Source of the DNA: Pedobacter kyungheensis
Lineage (GTDB): Bacteria > Bacteroidota > Bacteroidia > Sphingobacteriales > Sphingobacteriaceae
Assembly: GCF_000812965.1 (NCBI RefSeq)
Contig: NZ_JSYN01000026.1
Location: forward strand, 1 to 64,000
Length of the DNA stretch: 64,000 bases
Direction of reading: 5' to 3'
In this document: positions 1 to 6,917 of the stretch, one piece after another
How the letters are laid out: each line of letters starts with the position of its first letter
Numbering within the stretch: position 1 is the first letter of the stretch
The notes under the pieces: model-generated
Seen by the model: the letters and a program-made list of their open reading frames with translations, nothing else
Databases searched by the model: none
What the model was told of the DNA's origin: nothing
Program-made: the position numbers and the translations under genes

Positions 1-167
1 AAAGTACTTGTCAGTAGAGGTGTTACAGAATGATATTGATGAGTACATCGATTACTATAACTACAATAGGATTAGGTTGAATCTAAAAGGAATGAGCCCG
101 GTTGAATACCGAGCTCACATCCAAATAATTAATTGTTAAGTTTGTCTAAACTTTTGGGGGCAGTCCA
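1..167 (+). mobile_element. Right end of an IS3-family insertion sequence (truncated by window edge)
   Basis: The window opens inside a transposase gene and then shows a 25-bp end at 143-167 that begins TGTCTAAACTTTTGG and finishes GCAGTCCA. From memory, IS3-family (IS150-like) elements of Bacteroidota commonly carry termini of this kind, the outer tip being 5'-TGGACTGCCCC when read inwards. The left end lies outside the window, so completeness and target duplication cannot be judged; the bases just outside the tip are TTT. Confidence 0.75.
2..139 (+). CDS. IS3-family transposase, C-terminal 45 residues (partial)
   Basis: The frame starting at base 2 is open to a TAA at 137-139. It encodes the typical tail of an IS3 OrfB-type DDE transposase (rve/integrase core): an acidic stretch (VLQNDIDEYIDYYN), then YNRIRLNLKGMSPVEYR. 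The YN-x-R-x(6-8)-G-MSPVEY pattern follows the last catalytic Glu in this family and is highly recognisable. The start is upstream of the window, so whether the gene is intact is unknown. The stop is 3 bases from the terminal repeat, as expected for an IS3 element. Confidence 0.85.
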   Translation, partial: KYLSVEVLQNDIDEYIDYYNYNRIRLNLKGMSPVEYRAHIQIINC

Positions 168-196
168 TTTTCAGGGGCTTTTTTATTTCCACCCTT

Positions 197-277
197 AGAC
201 CTGTAAGGTTTAATTCGGATTTTTTGATGTTTTTATTCCCTGATTTTAGCTGTGCTATTTAAAAACCTTACAGGTCT
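197..277. repeat. 15-bp perfect inverted repeat, AAACCTnnnAGGTNT family
   Basis: AGACCTGTAAGGTTT at 197-211 is the exact reverse complement of AAACCTTACAGGTCT at 263-277, with 51 bases between. A sister element with the same outer bases but a different core is at 19515-19547. It sits between the IS end and the fau promoter. It could be a MITE-like remnant or a folded leader/terminator; there is no T-run. Confidence 0.7.
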
Positions 278-287
278 GTAAAATATT

Positions 288-295
288 TACCTTTG
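288..295 (+). promoter_or_regulatory. Bacteroidota -7 box (TACCTTTG) just before fau
   Basis: TACCTTTG matches the Bacteroidota -7 consensus TAnnTTTG. Only four bases separate it from the ATG at 300, so the transcript would begin at or within a base or two of the start codon. I could not find a convincing TTTG -33 box at the usual 19-base spacing. Confidence 0.5.
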
Positions 296-299
296 TACT

Positions 300-860
300 A
301 TGCTAAAAGCCGAAATCAGAAAGCAAGCGTTAAAAGACAGATTATCCTTAAACGAGGTTACCTATCAGGAGTTGAACAAATCGCTCTTAAACCAGTTTAA
401 AACGCTCGATTTCAGCAAAACTAAGTGCATTCATATCTTCTTACCAATAATAGAAAAGAAAGAGCCCGATACTTTTCTGTTGATCGACTGGCTGGCAACA
501 AATCATCCTGAAATTAAAATCCTGGTGCCTAAAGCTGATTTCGAAACGGCATTGATGACCCATCACGAATATATTGGCCTGCAGGATTTAAAGAAAAACA
601 CCTATCAGATCCTAGAGCCACAAAAAGGGAAGCTCCATGAAGGTGAAATTGATCTGGTGATTGTTCCGCTTCTGGCATTCGATTTACAAGGCTACCGCGC
701 TGGTTATGGCAAGGGTTTTTACGATCGGTTTCTGCAAAATATAAATGCTCAGAAAATAGGCTTATCTTTGTACCCTGCAATTGAAAAAATAGATGATGTA
801 AACGAACACGACATCCGTTTGGATTTTTGCATTACACCAACAGCAATTATAAAATTTTAA
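300..860 (+). CDS. fau: 5-formyltetrahydrofolate cyclo-ligase
   Basis: Converts 5-formyl-THF to 5,10-methenyl-THF with ATP hydrolysis, rescuing a dead-end folate in the cytosol. The 186-aa length is normal for the family. The N-terminal basic helix (MLKAEIRKQALKDR) and the C-terminal substrate/ATP signature RAGYGKGFYDRFL (about residues 132-144) are both present, preceded by VPLLAFD. The ATG at 300 follows a TAnnTTTG box closely. The short ORF at 867 begins 6 bases after the stop and is probably cotranscribed. Also called ygfA or MTHFS; no competing assignment. Confidence 0.93.
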   Translation: MLKAEIRKQALKDRLSLNEVTYQELNKSLLNQFKTLDFSKTKCIHIFLPIIEKKEPDTFLLIDWLATNHPEIKILVPKADFETALMTHHEYIGLQDLKKNTYQILEPQKGKLHEGEIDLVIVPLLAFDLQGYRAGYGKGFYDRFLQNINAQKIGLSLYPAIEKIDDVNEHDIRLDFCITPTAIIKF

Positions 861-866
861 GTCAAA

Positions 867-1025
867 ATGGCACAGGAAATCGTTATTAAAACCGAAAAGC
901 AATACGAAGACAATATGATTGCCGTGTTCGAATTACAGGAGAAGGAAGAACTGACTGCCGACGATTTAAAACAGATTGAACTGATGCTAAAAGCCGGAGA
1001 AAAATACGAAGCGGAACATTTATAG
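867..1025 (+). CDS. Small acidic protein, 52 aa, unknown
   Basis: An ATG at 867, six bases after the fau stop, opens a 52-codon frame ending in TAG at 1023-1025. The product begins MAQEIVIKTEKQYED and is rich in Glu and Lys, predicted mostly helical, with no signal peptide, Cys or membrane segment. The tight spacing and codon choice like that of the neighbour suggest a real translated gene in the fau operon. I do not recognise the family. It resembles in size and charge small DNA- or ribosome-associated helical proteins, but nothing specific supports a role. Confidence 0.55.
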   Translation: MAQEIVIKTEKQYEDNMIAVFELQEKEELTADDLKQIELMLKAGEKYEAEHL

Positions 1026-1033
1026 TTTATGGT

Positions 1034-1257
1034 CTCTTGTTCATTAGTTCACTGGCCATTGGTTCATTAGGCCAGGTGCCCTACAAATGTCGTCTCTTGA
1101 CTGAAGCAATGTCCCAAATATCGGAAGAGAGATCTGCTGCAAGATAGGTTTAGCTTCGCTGAGCAGCCAGGTTTTCGGGGAAGCAATTTTTCCTGTCATC
1201 AATTCTTGCAAAAAAGATTGTGTCGTCGGCTGAAAAAGCTCTCTCCCAATGACGACT
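1034..1257. repeat. Degenerate intergenic repeats (heptad-like segment plus REP-like palindrome)
   Basis: Bases 1034-1068 carry near-repeats of GTTCATTAG/GTTCACTGG/GTTCATTAGG. Bases 1089-1257 start GTCGTCTC and end GACGAC and contain AGATCT and CTTCGCTGAGC pieces like those of the cleaner REP-like palindromes at 9461, 17766 and 63647, but strongly decayed. The rest of the 1026-1285 gap, up to the hutG 3' end, shows only a CCACGGATTT-type fragment near 1265-1285 (read on the minus strand). Confidence 0.45.
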
Positions 1258-1285
1258 ATCCTCCGTGTTTTCCGTAAATCCGTGG

Positions 1286-2272
1286 CTAAACCTTAGTAGC
1301 ATGTGCTTTTACAAAATCACTCACCAAATAAGCAATCAACTTAGCAGTTAATCTACTCACGCGCCCATCCAGCATCCGGGTAGCGCCTTCGCAGATGTGT
1401 AAATAAGCAAACTTCTTAATGCTGCCTAAAATCATTTTTCTGATCTCGTTTGCAGCAAAGCCAGATGGCGTTTCGGCACTCGAAAGTACATGTTGAATAC
1501 AGTCTACATCAATTTCTAAACCGGGTTTTCCTTCTAGCTTACTTATGAATCCGTTAAAATCAATCCCGGCGTTTAAAATATCCTCAAAAAATATGGTGTC
1601 GAGCTTAGGATTGGTTTCAATCTGGTTTAAGATGGCCTCATTGTTGTAGTTTTGATGCAAACCATATATCAAATAGTGGTCAAGATAATTTTCTTTTAAA
1701 GCATAAGAAAACCCATTTCCGCTATGCCGCCCTTCCAAAGCCCTCAAATCCGCGTGTGCATCAATATTCACGACATTAATTGGCGCATTTCGGGCCAAGG
1801 CTACCCCCTTAATAATCGGAAATGCATTATTATGCCCACCACCAATAACAACCGGTATTTTCCCTGCTGCAACAATTTTTTCAATTATCGGATAAACCAG
1901 CCCATCAATCTCTTCAACCTTTTTCCTCAGTCCTGTAACAGAAGAATCTACTGGTTCATCAATCTCAAAATGACCAAGGACCAAAATTTCATTCCCCTTT
2001 AAAAAGCGGTTGCTTTGAATATTCAAAAAGGTAACCAAACTTGTACGCCAGGCAGATGCCGCACCTGCTATCCCGGAATTGGCGCGTACACCAACATCTT
2101 CAGGAATGCCTAAAAGCACAAACTTAGCTTCGCTACTGGCTAAAACAGCCGTCGAAACAGGACCATCAGTGGAAGGATACGATACTACCCTTTCGCCCAG
2201 TTTGGTTTCACCATCACGGTTAATCACCAGTTGGTCGATATCCTGCTGTGTGTATATTTTAAAGCTGTCCAT
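1286..2272 (-). CDS. hutG: Formimidoylglutamase (arginase-family ureohydrolase)
   Basis: Hydrolyses N-formimino-L-glutamate to glutamate and formamide, the last step of one branch of histidine breakdown. The 328-aa sequence has the arginase-fold metal motifs: GGGHNN (about 143-148, His ligand), NIDAHADLR (Asp-x-His-x-Asp) and EIDVD (about 254-258). Its start codon lies inside the end of the upstream imidazolonepropionase gene (14-base overlap), so the two are translationally coupled, and that partner picks formimidoylglutamase over agmatinase or arginase. hutH and hutU are not in the window. Confidence 0.88.
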   Translation of the reverse strand: MDSFKIYTQQDIDQLVINRDGETKLGERVVSYPSTDGPVSTAVLASSEAKFVLLGIPEDVGVRANSGIAGAASAWRTSLVTFLNIQSNRFLKGNEILVLGHFEIDEPVDSSVTGLRKKVEEIDGLVYPIIEKIVAAGKIPVVIGGGHNNAFPIIKGVALARNAPINVVNIDAHADLRALEGRHSGNGFSYALKENYLDHYLIYGLHQNYNNEAILNQIETNPKLDTIFFEDILNAGIDFNGFISKLEGKPGLEIDVDCIQHVLSSAETPSGFAANEIRKMILGSIKKFAYLHICEGATRMLDGRVSRLTAKLIAYLVSDFVKAHATKV

Positions 2273-3506
2273 TGTAAATTTCCCCGTTTAAAATAACAGT
2301 ATCTACTTGTGTTTCGCCAAAACTATAAGGTAAATAGGCGATTGATGGCATAGGTTTCGTGATAAACAGATTGGCCTTTTTACCAATGGCTATACTCCCG
2401 TAATTTTCGCTAATCTCCATTGCGGCCGCACCATTTAAGGTAGCCGCATTAATAGCCTGCTCCGGAAACATTTTGAGCTTAATGCAACCTAAAGAAACTA
2501 CAAAATTCATATTTCCCGATGGTGTAGAACCCGGGTTGTAATCAGTTGCCAGTGTTACCGGTAAATTGGCTTTGATAAAGCTTTTGGCATCGGCAAACGG
2601 AATACCTAAATAAAACGAGCAGGAAGGCAGTAATGTTGCCATGGTATTGGCATTTTGCAAGGTAGCAATGGTTTCGTCATTGCTTTCTTCTAAATGGTCG
2701 ACAGAAACTGCATGATTTAATACCGCCACCTCTACCGCACCCGAAACAGAAAGTTGATTGGCGTGAACTTTAGGTTTTAATCCATATTCCGCACCAGCTT
2801 TTAAAATCCGGTCGGTTTCTGCTACAGAGAAAAAACCTTTCTCACAAAAAACATCAATGTAATCGGCCAACTGCTCTTGAGCAATAATTGGCAACATTTC
2901 GTTGATGATGAGATTGATATAACCTTCATGGTCGTCTTTATACAAAGCAGGAAAAGCATGTGCAGCCAGAAAAGTAGCTTTTACCGGAACCGGAAAACTT
3001 GCTTTCAGGCGTTTAATCACACGCAGCATTTTAATTTCGCTCTCTACCGTTAAACCATATCCGCTTTTAATTTCTATAGCTCCTGTTCCCTGACGAATCA
3101 TTTGTTTAAGCCGCACAGAAGCACTTTCAAACAACTCGTCTTCAGTTGCTATCTGAAGCTTGTTGGCCGAATTTAAAATGCCACCACCTGCCGCAGCTAT
3201 TTCTTCATAGGTTTTGCCTTGTATTTTCATGGCAAACTCTTCCTCGCGCGTAGCGGCAAAAACAATATGGGTATGGCTATCGCACCAGGAAGGAAAAACG
3301 TACCTGCCTTCTGCAGAGATTTGAGATGGGAGATTTAAAATATGAGCAGGGATTGATTCCATATCACCAAAATCTTTAATCAGATCGTTTTCAATCAAAA
3401 GCCAGGCATCTTCCAGTACATGTAAATCGTCCATTTCGTTACCACGAAGCATCAATTTACTTTTTGGATGCAAGCCCACAAGGCCTTTTATATTGGTAAT
3501 TAGCAT
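2259..3506 (-). CDS. hutI: Imidazolonepropionase
   Basis: Hydrolyses 4-imidazolone-5-propionate to N-formimino-L-glutamate, the third step of histidine catabolism. It is a 415-aa amidohydrolase-superfamily enzyme of normal length. Visible metal and catalytic motifs are DSHTHIVFA (His-x-His, about 75-83), EIKSGYGL (Glu and substrate loop), HAN (about 244), and ATDYNPGSTPSGN near residue 320, which is diagnostic for HutI. It is the first gene of a two-gene operon with the overlapping formimidoylglutamase gene, its product passing directly to that enzyme. Confidence 0.92.
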   Translation of the reverse strand: MLITNIKGLVGLHPKSKLMLRGNEMDDLHVLEDAWLLIENDLIKDFGDMESIPAHILNLPSQISAEGRYVFPSWCDSHTHIVFAATREEEFAMKIQGKTYEEIAAAGGGILNSANKLQIATEDELFESASVRLKQMIRQGTGAIEIKSGYGLTVESEIKMLRVIKRLKASFPVPVKATFLAAHAFPALYKDDHEGYINLIINEMLPIIAQEQLADYIDVFCEKGFFSVAETDRILKAGAEYGLKPKVHANQLSVSGAVEVAVLNHAVSVDHLEESNDETIATLQNANTMATLLPSCSFYLGIPFADAKSFIKANLPVTLATDYNPGSTPSGNMNFVVSLGCIKLKMFPEQAINAATLNGAAAMEISENYGSIAIGKKANLFITKPMPSIAYLPYSFGETQVDTVILNGEIYNGQL

Positions 3507-3529
3507 TTGGCTAGGTTATGATTAATTGT

Positions 3530-3600
3530 TGAAACGGTATAAATTGGTTAATTGAGTGTTGTTTACAGTTAACCGGTTCAAACAACTAACCAGTTAACCA
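3530..3600. repeat. Period-7 degenerate repeat with GTTAACC units
   Basis: Between xth and hutI the bases fall into a rough 7-base phase (TGGTTAA, TTGAGTG, TTGTTTA, CAGTTAA). The 34 bases at 3566-3599 match 43576-43609 at 30 of 34 positions. The two loci are unrelated otherwise, so this is a dispersed repeat. Confidence 0.5.
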
Positions 3601-3605
3601 AATAC

Positions 3606-4373
3606 TTAATCTAGTTCTAAAAGTACAGGACAATGATCAGAATGTACAGCATCTGGCAAAATCCGAACGTGTTTTAACCGATGTTCCATTGGTCGGGTAG
3701 CCAAATGGTAGTCGATTCGCCATCCCAGATTTTTGCCTCGCGAACCTGCACGGTAGCTCCACCAGGTGTAATGATGCGGATCTTTATTAAAATGCCTGAA
3801 AGTATCGATAAAGCCATTGTCTAAAAACAGTTGCATCCACTCGCGTTCTTCGGGCAAAAAGCCTGAAGAGTTGGCATTCGATTTAGGATTATGGATATCA
3901 ATCGCGGTATGGCAGATGTTATAATCGCCACTAACAATGAGATTGGGATATTCCTTACGCAGATTACCGATATACGTATCAAAAAAGCGCATAAAGGCAT
4001 ATTTTTTAACCTGTCGCTCATCGCCACTCGAACCTGAAGGCATATATAGGCTCATTAAAGAAAAGCCATCAAAATCAGCGCGCAAAATACGCCCCTCCTG
4101 ATCGATCCAGGCTTCGCCACAACCATATTCTACATGATTAGGCTTAATTTTTGATAAAATAGCTACCCCGCTATATCCTTTCTTTTCGGCTGGAAACCAG
4201 TAATGATGATAACCCAGTTGTTCAATTAGCGCAATAATTTCAGGTATCTGTGCGGGCAGCGCCTTTACCTCCTGTAAACATACCATATCGGCATTGGTAG
4301 CCTGTAGCCAGCCGAAAAAATTTTTGGTGCTGGCAGCCCTGATCCCATTTACATTATAGGAAATGATTTTCAT
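3606..4373 (-). CDS. xth: Exodeoxyribonuclease III
   Basis: DNA-repair AP endonuclease and 3'-5' exonuclease of the exonuclease-endonuclease-phosphatase fold. At 255 aa it has the family length and begins directly with MKIISYNVNGIRAA. Motifs in order: CLQEVKA (catalytic Glu, about residue 35), SLYMPSGS, SGDYNICH (Asp-x-Asn, about 148-152), GWRIDYHL, and the final HSDHCPVLLEL (catalytic Asp-His pair near the C-terminus). It is a monocistronic gene with an intergenic repeat downstream. Confidence 0.93.
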   Translation of the reverse strand: MKIISYNVNGIRAASTKNFFGWLQATNADMVCLQEVKALPAQIPEIIALIEQLGYHHYWFPAEKKGYSGVAILSKIKPNHVEYGCGEAWIDQEGRILRADFDGFSLMSLYMPSGSSGDERQVKKYAFMRFFDTYIGNLRKEYPNLIVSGDYNICHTAIDIHNPKSNANSSGFLPEEREWMQLFLDNGFIDTFRHFNKDPHHYTWWSYRAGSRGKNLGWRIDYHLATRPMEHRLKHVRILPDAVHSDHCPVLLELD

Positions 4374-4521
4374 CCGTTATTTTTTTGACGATGAAGCATC
4401 CTGATTGTATGCCCTGATCAGGGATAAATCATGATGAATTCATTCAGTAATTTCAATTGTTGTGGGCGGTAAATTTAGAAATTAATTACACAAATGCTTA
4501 GTAATTGAGGCTCCATTTCGT

Positions 4522-4529
4522 TAAATTTG
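4522..4529 (+). promoter_or_regulatory. -7 box TAAATTTG at the antitoxin start
   Basis: TAAATTTG fits TAnnTTTG and ends three bases before the ATG at 4533. No -33 TTTG is seen at 19 bases. If used, it makes a leaderless transcript. Confidence 0.4.
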
Positions 4530-4532
4530 TTT

Positions 4533-4763
4533 ATGAGCATTGAGGAATTAAAAATAGAAATTGCTAAAAAAGTTTTTGAAACAAATGATGAAGGTCTTTT
4601 GTCTGAGGTCGAAATGCTTTTAAATGCTAATGAAAAAATTGTTTTGGAAGAGTTACCGAAACATATTCAGGAGGGGATTATGAGGGGATTAAAACAGGCT
4701 GAAGAAGGAAAAACGATCTCTTTTGATGAAGTAAAAAGAAGGTTATCCGAAAGATGGGCATAA
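4533..4763 (+). CDS. Antitoxin of a ParE-type module (76 aa)
   Basis: Small acidic helical protein starting MSIEELKIEIAKKVFE and ending in KRRLSERWA. The pattern of an N-terminal amphipathic helix, then a loop and a C-terminal segment such as GKTISFDEVKRRL is typical of Bacteroidota antitoxins that wrap around ParE/RelE toxins. I prefer ATG 4533 to an in-frame TTG six bases upstream. The end overlaps the start of the toxin reading frame (4754), the usual coupling in such operons. DNA binding and autoregulation are likely from family knowledge, not seen directly. Confidence 0.7.
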   Translation: MSIEELKIEIAKKVFETNDEGLLSEVEMLLNANEKIVLEELPKHIQEGIMRGLKQAEEGKTISFDEVKRRLSERWA

Positions 4764-5040
4764 GTATAACCTTTTCTGAAGAAGCTTACCTAACCCTATA
4801 TGCTATTCTTGACTTTTTAGAAGAAAATTGGGGAAAGCCTTATACAGAAAGACGCTTAGCAACCATATATCAAAAATCAATCTGATTTCGCACCACCCGT
4901 TCATTTATGAGCAAAGCGCAATAGATGGCTTAAGGAAGGCCGCTGTATCAAATCATACTTCTTTTTACTACTTAGTTGGAGAAAACCAAATCAGTATCGT
5001 ATTCTTTTTCGACAACAGACAAGATCCTTTGCTTACATAA
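4754..5040 (+). pseudogene. ParE/RelE-family toxin with a frameshift in an A-run
   Basis: ATG at 4754 opens a 43-codon frame (MGISITFSEEAYLTLYAILDF...) that stops at 4883-4885. The rest of a ParE toxin continues in the -1 frame: INLISHHPFIYEQS, then RKAAVSNHTSFYYLV and the hallmark FFDNRQDP before TAA at 5038-5040. Joining the halves at the run of five A at 4872-4876 restores the normal spacing from W26 to ISxxP. So one A appears to be missing. Possible readings are a dead toxin, a read error, or slippage on the A-run. The 3' end overlaps the convergent cyclophilin gene by eight bases. Confidence 0.75.
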
Positions 5041-5758
5041 CCATTTTATCTTTCAAAGAAGCTTGTAAAAGCTGTTTCTCCAATTTTTTAACTTCCCTTT
5101 TCTTCAAAACCGTAACTTCCATTTTCACATCCTGCTTTGGGCGGTTATTCTTATCGGTAGGTAACGCTGCAATTTTATCCACCATATCCAATCCGCTAAC
5201 AATTTCGCCATAAACGGTATAATTCCGGTCGAGATGTGGCGTACCGCCAATAGTTTTATACACCTGTCTTTGCCATTCTGGTATTTTAAATTTCAAGCGC
5301 TTTTGCTCCAGATTATTCAATTGCTCATCCGTAAAAACCTTGCCCTGTACCAGATAAAACTGGCTTCCGTTCGATGCTTTTAGCGGATTAACATCATCCC
5401 CTTCCCTCGCAGCAGCCAAAACACCTTTTTTATGAAATAAGCTATCGTTAAACTCAGCCGGTATGGTATATTTTGGTCCGCCATTGCCCAATAACGAATC
5501 TGGCTTGGCGTTTCTCGAATCAGGGTCGCCCCCCTGAATCATAAAATCTTTAATAACCCGATGAAAAAGCACACCGTTGTAGTAGCCTTCCTTTGCCAGT
5601 TTCAGAAAATTATCGCGGTGCAGAGGTGTTTGATTATATAGCTTGACAATGCATTCGCCGTATTCGGTTTTAATACGCACGTATTGGTTTTTAGGCTTGG
5701 CAGCAAAAGCAGTAAGCACAGAAAAAGCGCAGAGGAATAGTAAAATTTTCTTCATCAA
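5033..5758 (-). CDS. Secreted cyclophilin-type peptidyl-prolyl isomerase
   Basis: Catalyses proline cis-trans isomerisation of envelope proteins. Residues 1-19 form a signal peptide (KKILLFLCAFSVLTAFAA), so it acts in the periplasm. The cyclophilin core is clear: VLFHRVIKDFMIQGGDP (active-site Arg and Gln), GVLAAAR, NGSQFYLV and YTVYGEIVSGLDMVDKI. There is an insertion of about 40 residues (FTDEQLNNLEQKRLKFKIPE) between the active-site strands, common in Bacteroidota homologues. The C-terminal 25 residues are basic and helical. Single gene, convergent with the toxin remnant. Confidence 0.9.
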   Translation of the reverse strand: MMKKILLFLCAFSVLTAFAAKPKNQYVRIKTEYGECIVKLYNQTPLHRDNFLKLAKEGYYNGVLFHRVIKDFMIQGGDPDSRNAKPDSLLGNGGPKYTIPAEFNDSLFHKKGVLAAAREGDDVNPLKASNGSQFYLVQGKVFTDEQLNNLEQKRLKFKIPEWQRQVYKTIGGTPHLDRNYTVYGEIVSGLDMVDKIAALPTDKNNRPKQDVKMEVTVLKKREVKKLEKQLLQASLKDKMVM

Positions 5759-5836
5759 AAAGGTGTTTGAGGCTAAATTAAGCTAAAAAATGAAATTCAA
5801 TAAATAAATGCGCCTATAATTCGATATTTTTTGCCT

Positions 5837-5844
5837 TACCTTTG
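5837..5844 (+). promoter_or_regulatory. -7 box TACCTTTG before the HYC_CC_PP gene
   Basis: TACCTTTG ends five bases before the ATG at 5850, again placing the expected transcript start at the start codon. No clear -33 box. Confidence 0.45.
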
Positions 5845-5849
5845 TAATT

Positions 5850-6251
5850 ATGAAGCTCAAACAAAAAATAGCACTTTCTTTGGCTGTATTCTATGCAGTT
5901 AGTGTGATGGGTTTGGCTTTAAGTTTACACTTTTGCGGAGGAAAGCTGGCAAATGTAAAAATGTTCAGCAACGAGGTTTCCTGCAAATTCTGTAAAGAAA
6001 TACCTGCCGAAAAGAAAGATGACGGCTGCTGCAAAAACACCCAGGTAACAGTAAAAGTTAAAGATAGCCATCAGGCAGAGGCACAAATACAAATGCCAAA
6101 GCTTTTTTCTATCCAGCTGTTTATCCACCCACCAGTGATTGAGTTTCTTTCGAATATCAATCCGGAGTTTTTCAACAAAATTTCGAACAAGGCTCCCCCC
6201 CTTTCCACGCGGGTTGCCTTGCATGTTTTCAATTGTATTTTCAGGAATTAG
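5850..6251 (+). CDS. HYC_CC_PP family secreted protein
   Basis: A 133-aa protein with an N-terminal signal or anchor (IALSLAVFYAVSVMGLALSL). It then shows the residues that name this Bacteroidota family: LHFCGG, an SCKFC pair, DGCCKN and a terminal APPL. Five Cys and a His in the mature part suggest metal or disulfide chemistry in the periplasm. No function is established that I know of. It lies just upstream of a copper-type HMA operon but is separated from it by a repeat, so the functional link is inference. Its own TAnnTTTG box suggests independent expression. Confidence 0.7.
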   Translation: MKLKQKIALSLAVFYAVSVMGLALSLHFCGGKLANVKMFSNEVSCKFCKEIPAEKKDDGCCKNTQVTVKVKDSHQAEAQIQMPKLFSIQLFIHPPVIEFLSNINPEFFNKISNKAPPLSTRVALHVFNCIFRN

Positions 6252-6270
6252 GATTTTTTCGTTTCTATCA

Positions 6271-6346
6271 TGCTGAACTTGTTTCAGCATCTATTTTGCT
6301 ATTAGGCTCTGAAATAAATCCGATAGCTATCGGATCAGAGTGACGA
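6271..6346. repeat. Compound hairpin repeat (TGCTGAA... and CTGAAATAAATCCGATAGC)
   Basis: Two inverted repeats lie together: TGCTGAACTTGTTTCAGCA at 6271-6289, and CTCTGAAATAAATCCGATAGC at 6307 onward, ending GGATCAGAG at 6340. The second reappears in reverse orientation at 62841-62874 with few changes. It fills most of the gap between the HYC_CC_PP gene and the HMA operon. Confidence 0.65.
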
Positions 6347-6377
6347 TGGCTTAAATTTATTCTAATTCAAAAAAATC

Positions 6378-6914
6378 ATGAAAACGATAAAATTATTCAG
6401 CATTATTATGCTTTTCTTCGCCGTAACTGCTTCGGCGCAACAAATATCAACTGCCGATTTACAGGTTACCGGATTAACCTGCTCGATGTGCTCTAACGCC
6501 ACACAAAAATCTTTGGAGACTTTAGGCTTTATTAACTCGGTTAAACCCGATCTAAACAAAAACATTTTTGTACTTACCTTTAAAAAAGGTGCCGACATTA
6601 ACCTCGACCTGGTACGCAAAAAAGTTCAGGATGCTGGTTTCTCTGTAGGTGGCTTAACTGCAGATTTCAATTTCGACCAGGTTAAAGTTGATGATAAAGG
6701 ACAGGCTATTGTAAACGGAAATGTTTACCGTTTTATAAATGCCAAAAACAAAACCCTAAATGGCACAGTAAAGGCATCGGTTATTGATAAAAACTTTATT
6801 TCTGGTGCAGCATTTAAGAAGCAGGCCGCTTCGGTTAATTCTGATGCCTATGCAAGTGGTACCGGCGTGGTTAATGGCAAGAAAACACGTGTTTATCATT
6901 TAGTGCTTTCTTAA
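6378..6914 (+). CDS. Secreted heavy-metal-associated (HMA) domain protein
   Basis: 178 aa with a signal peptide cleaved after about residue 20 (VTASAQQ). Residues 25-90 form an HMA fold with the metal-binding TCSMC at C35 and C38, preceded by the typical LQVTGL. The C-terminal half is beta-rich and not recognised. As HMA domains with CxxC bind Cu(I) or other soft metals, this is probably a periplasmic copper chaperone. It heads a tight operon with the next three genes (gaps of 3, 9 and -1 bases). Confidence 0.8.
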   Translation: MKTIKLFSIIMLFFAVTASAQQISTADLQVTGLTCSMCSNATQKSLETLGFINSVKPDLNKNIFVLTFKKGADINLDLVRKKVQDAGFSVGGLTADFNFDQVKVDDKGQAIVNGNVYRFINAKNKTLNGTVKASVIDKNFISGAAFKKQAASVNSDAYASGTGVVNGKKTRVYHLVLS

Positions 6915-6917
6915 GCC

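Noticed and set aside
4831..4837. Slippery heptamer GGGAAAG as a programmed -1 frameshift site in the toxin gene
   Set aside because: The residues between it and the A-run fit ParE better in the original frame (KPYTERRLATIYQK), so the break is more likely at 4872-4876. Kept only as an alternative.
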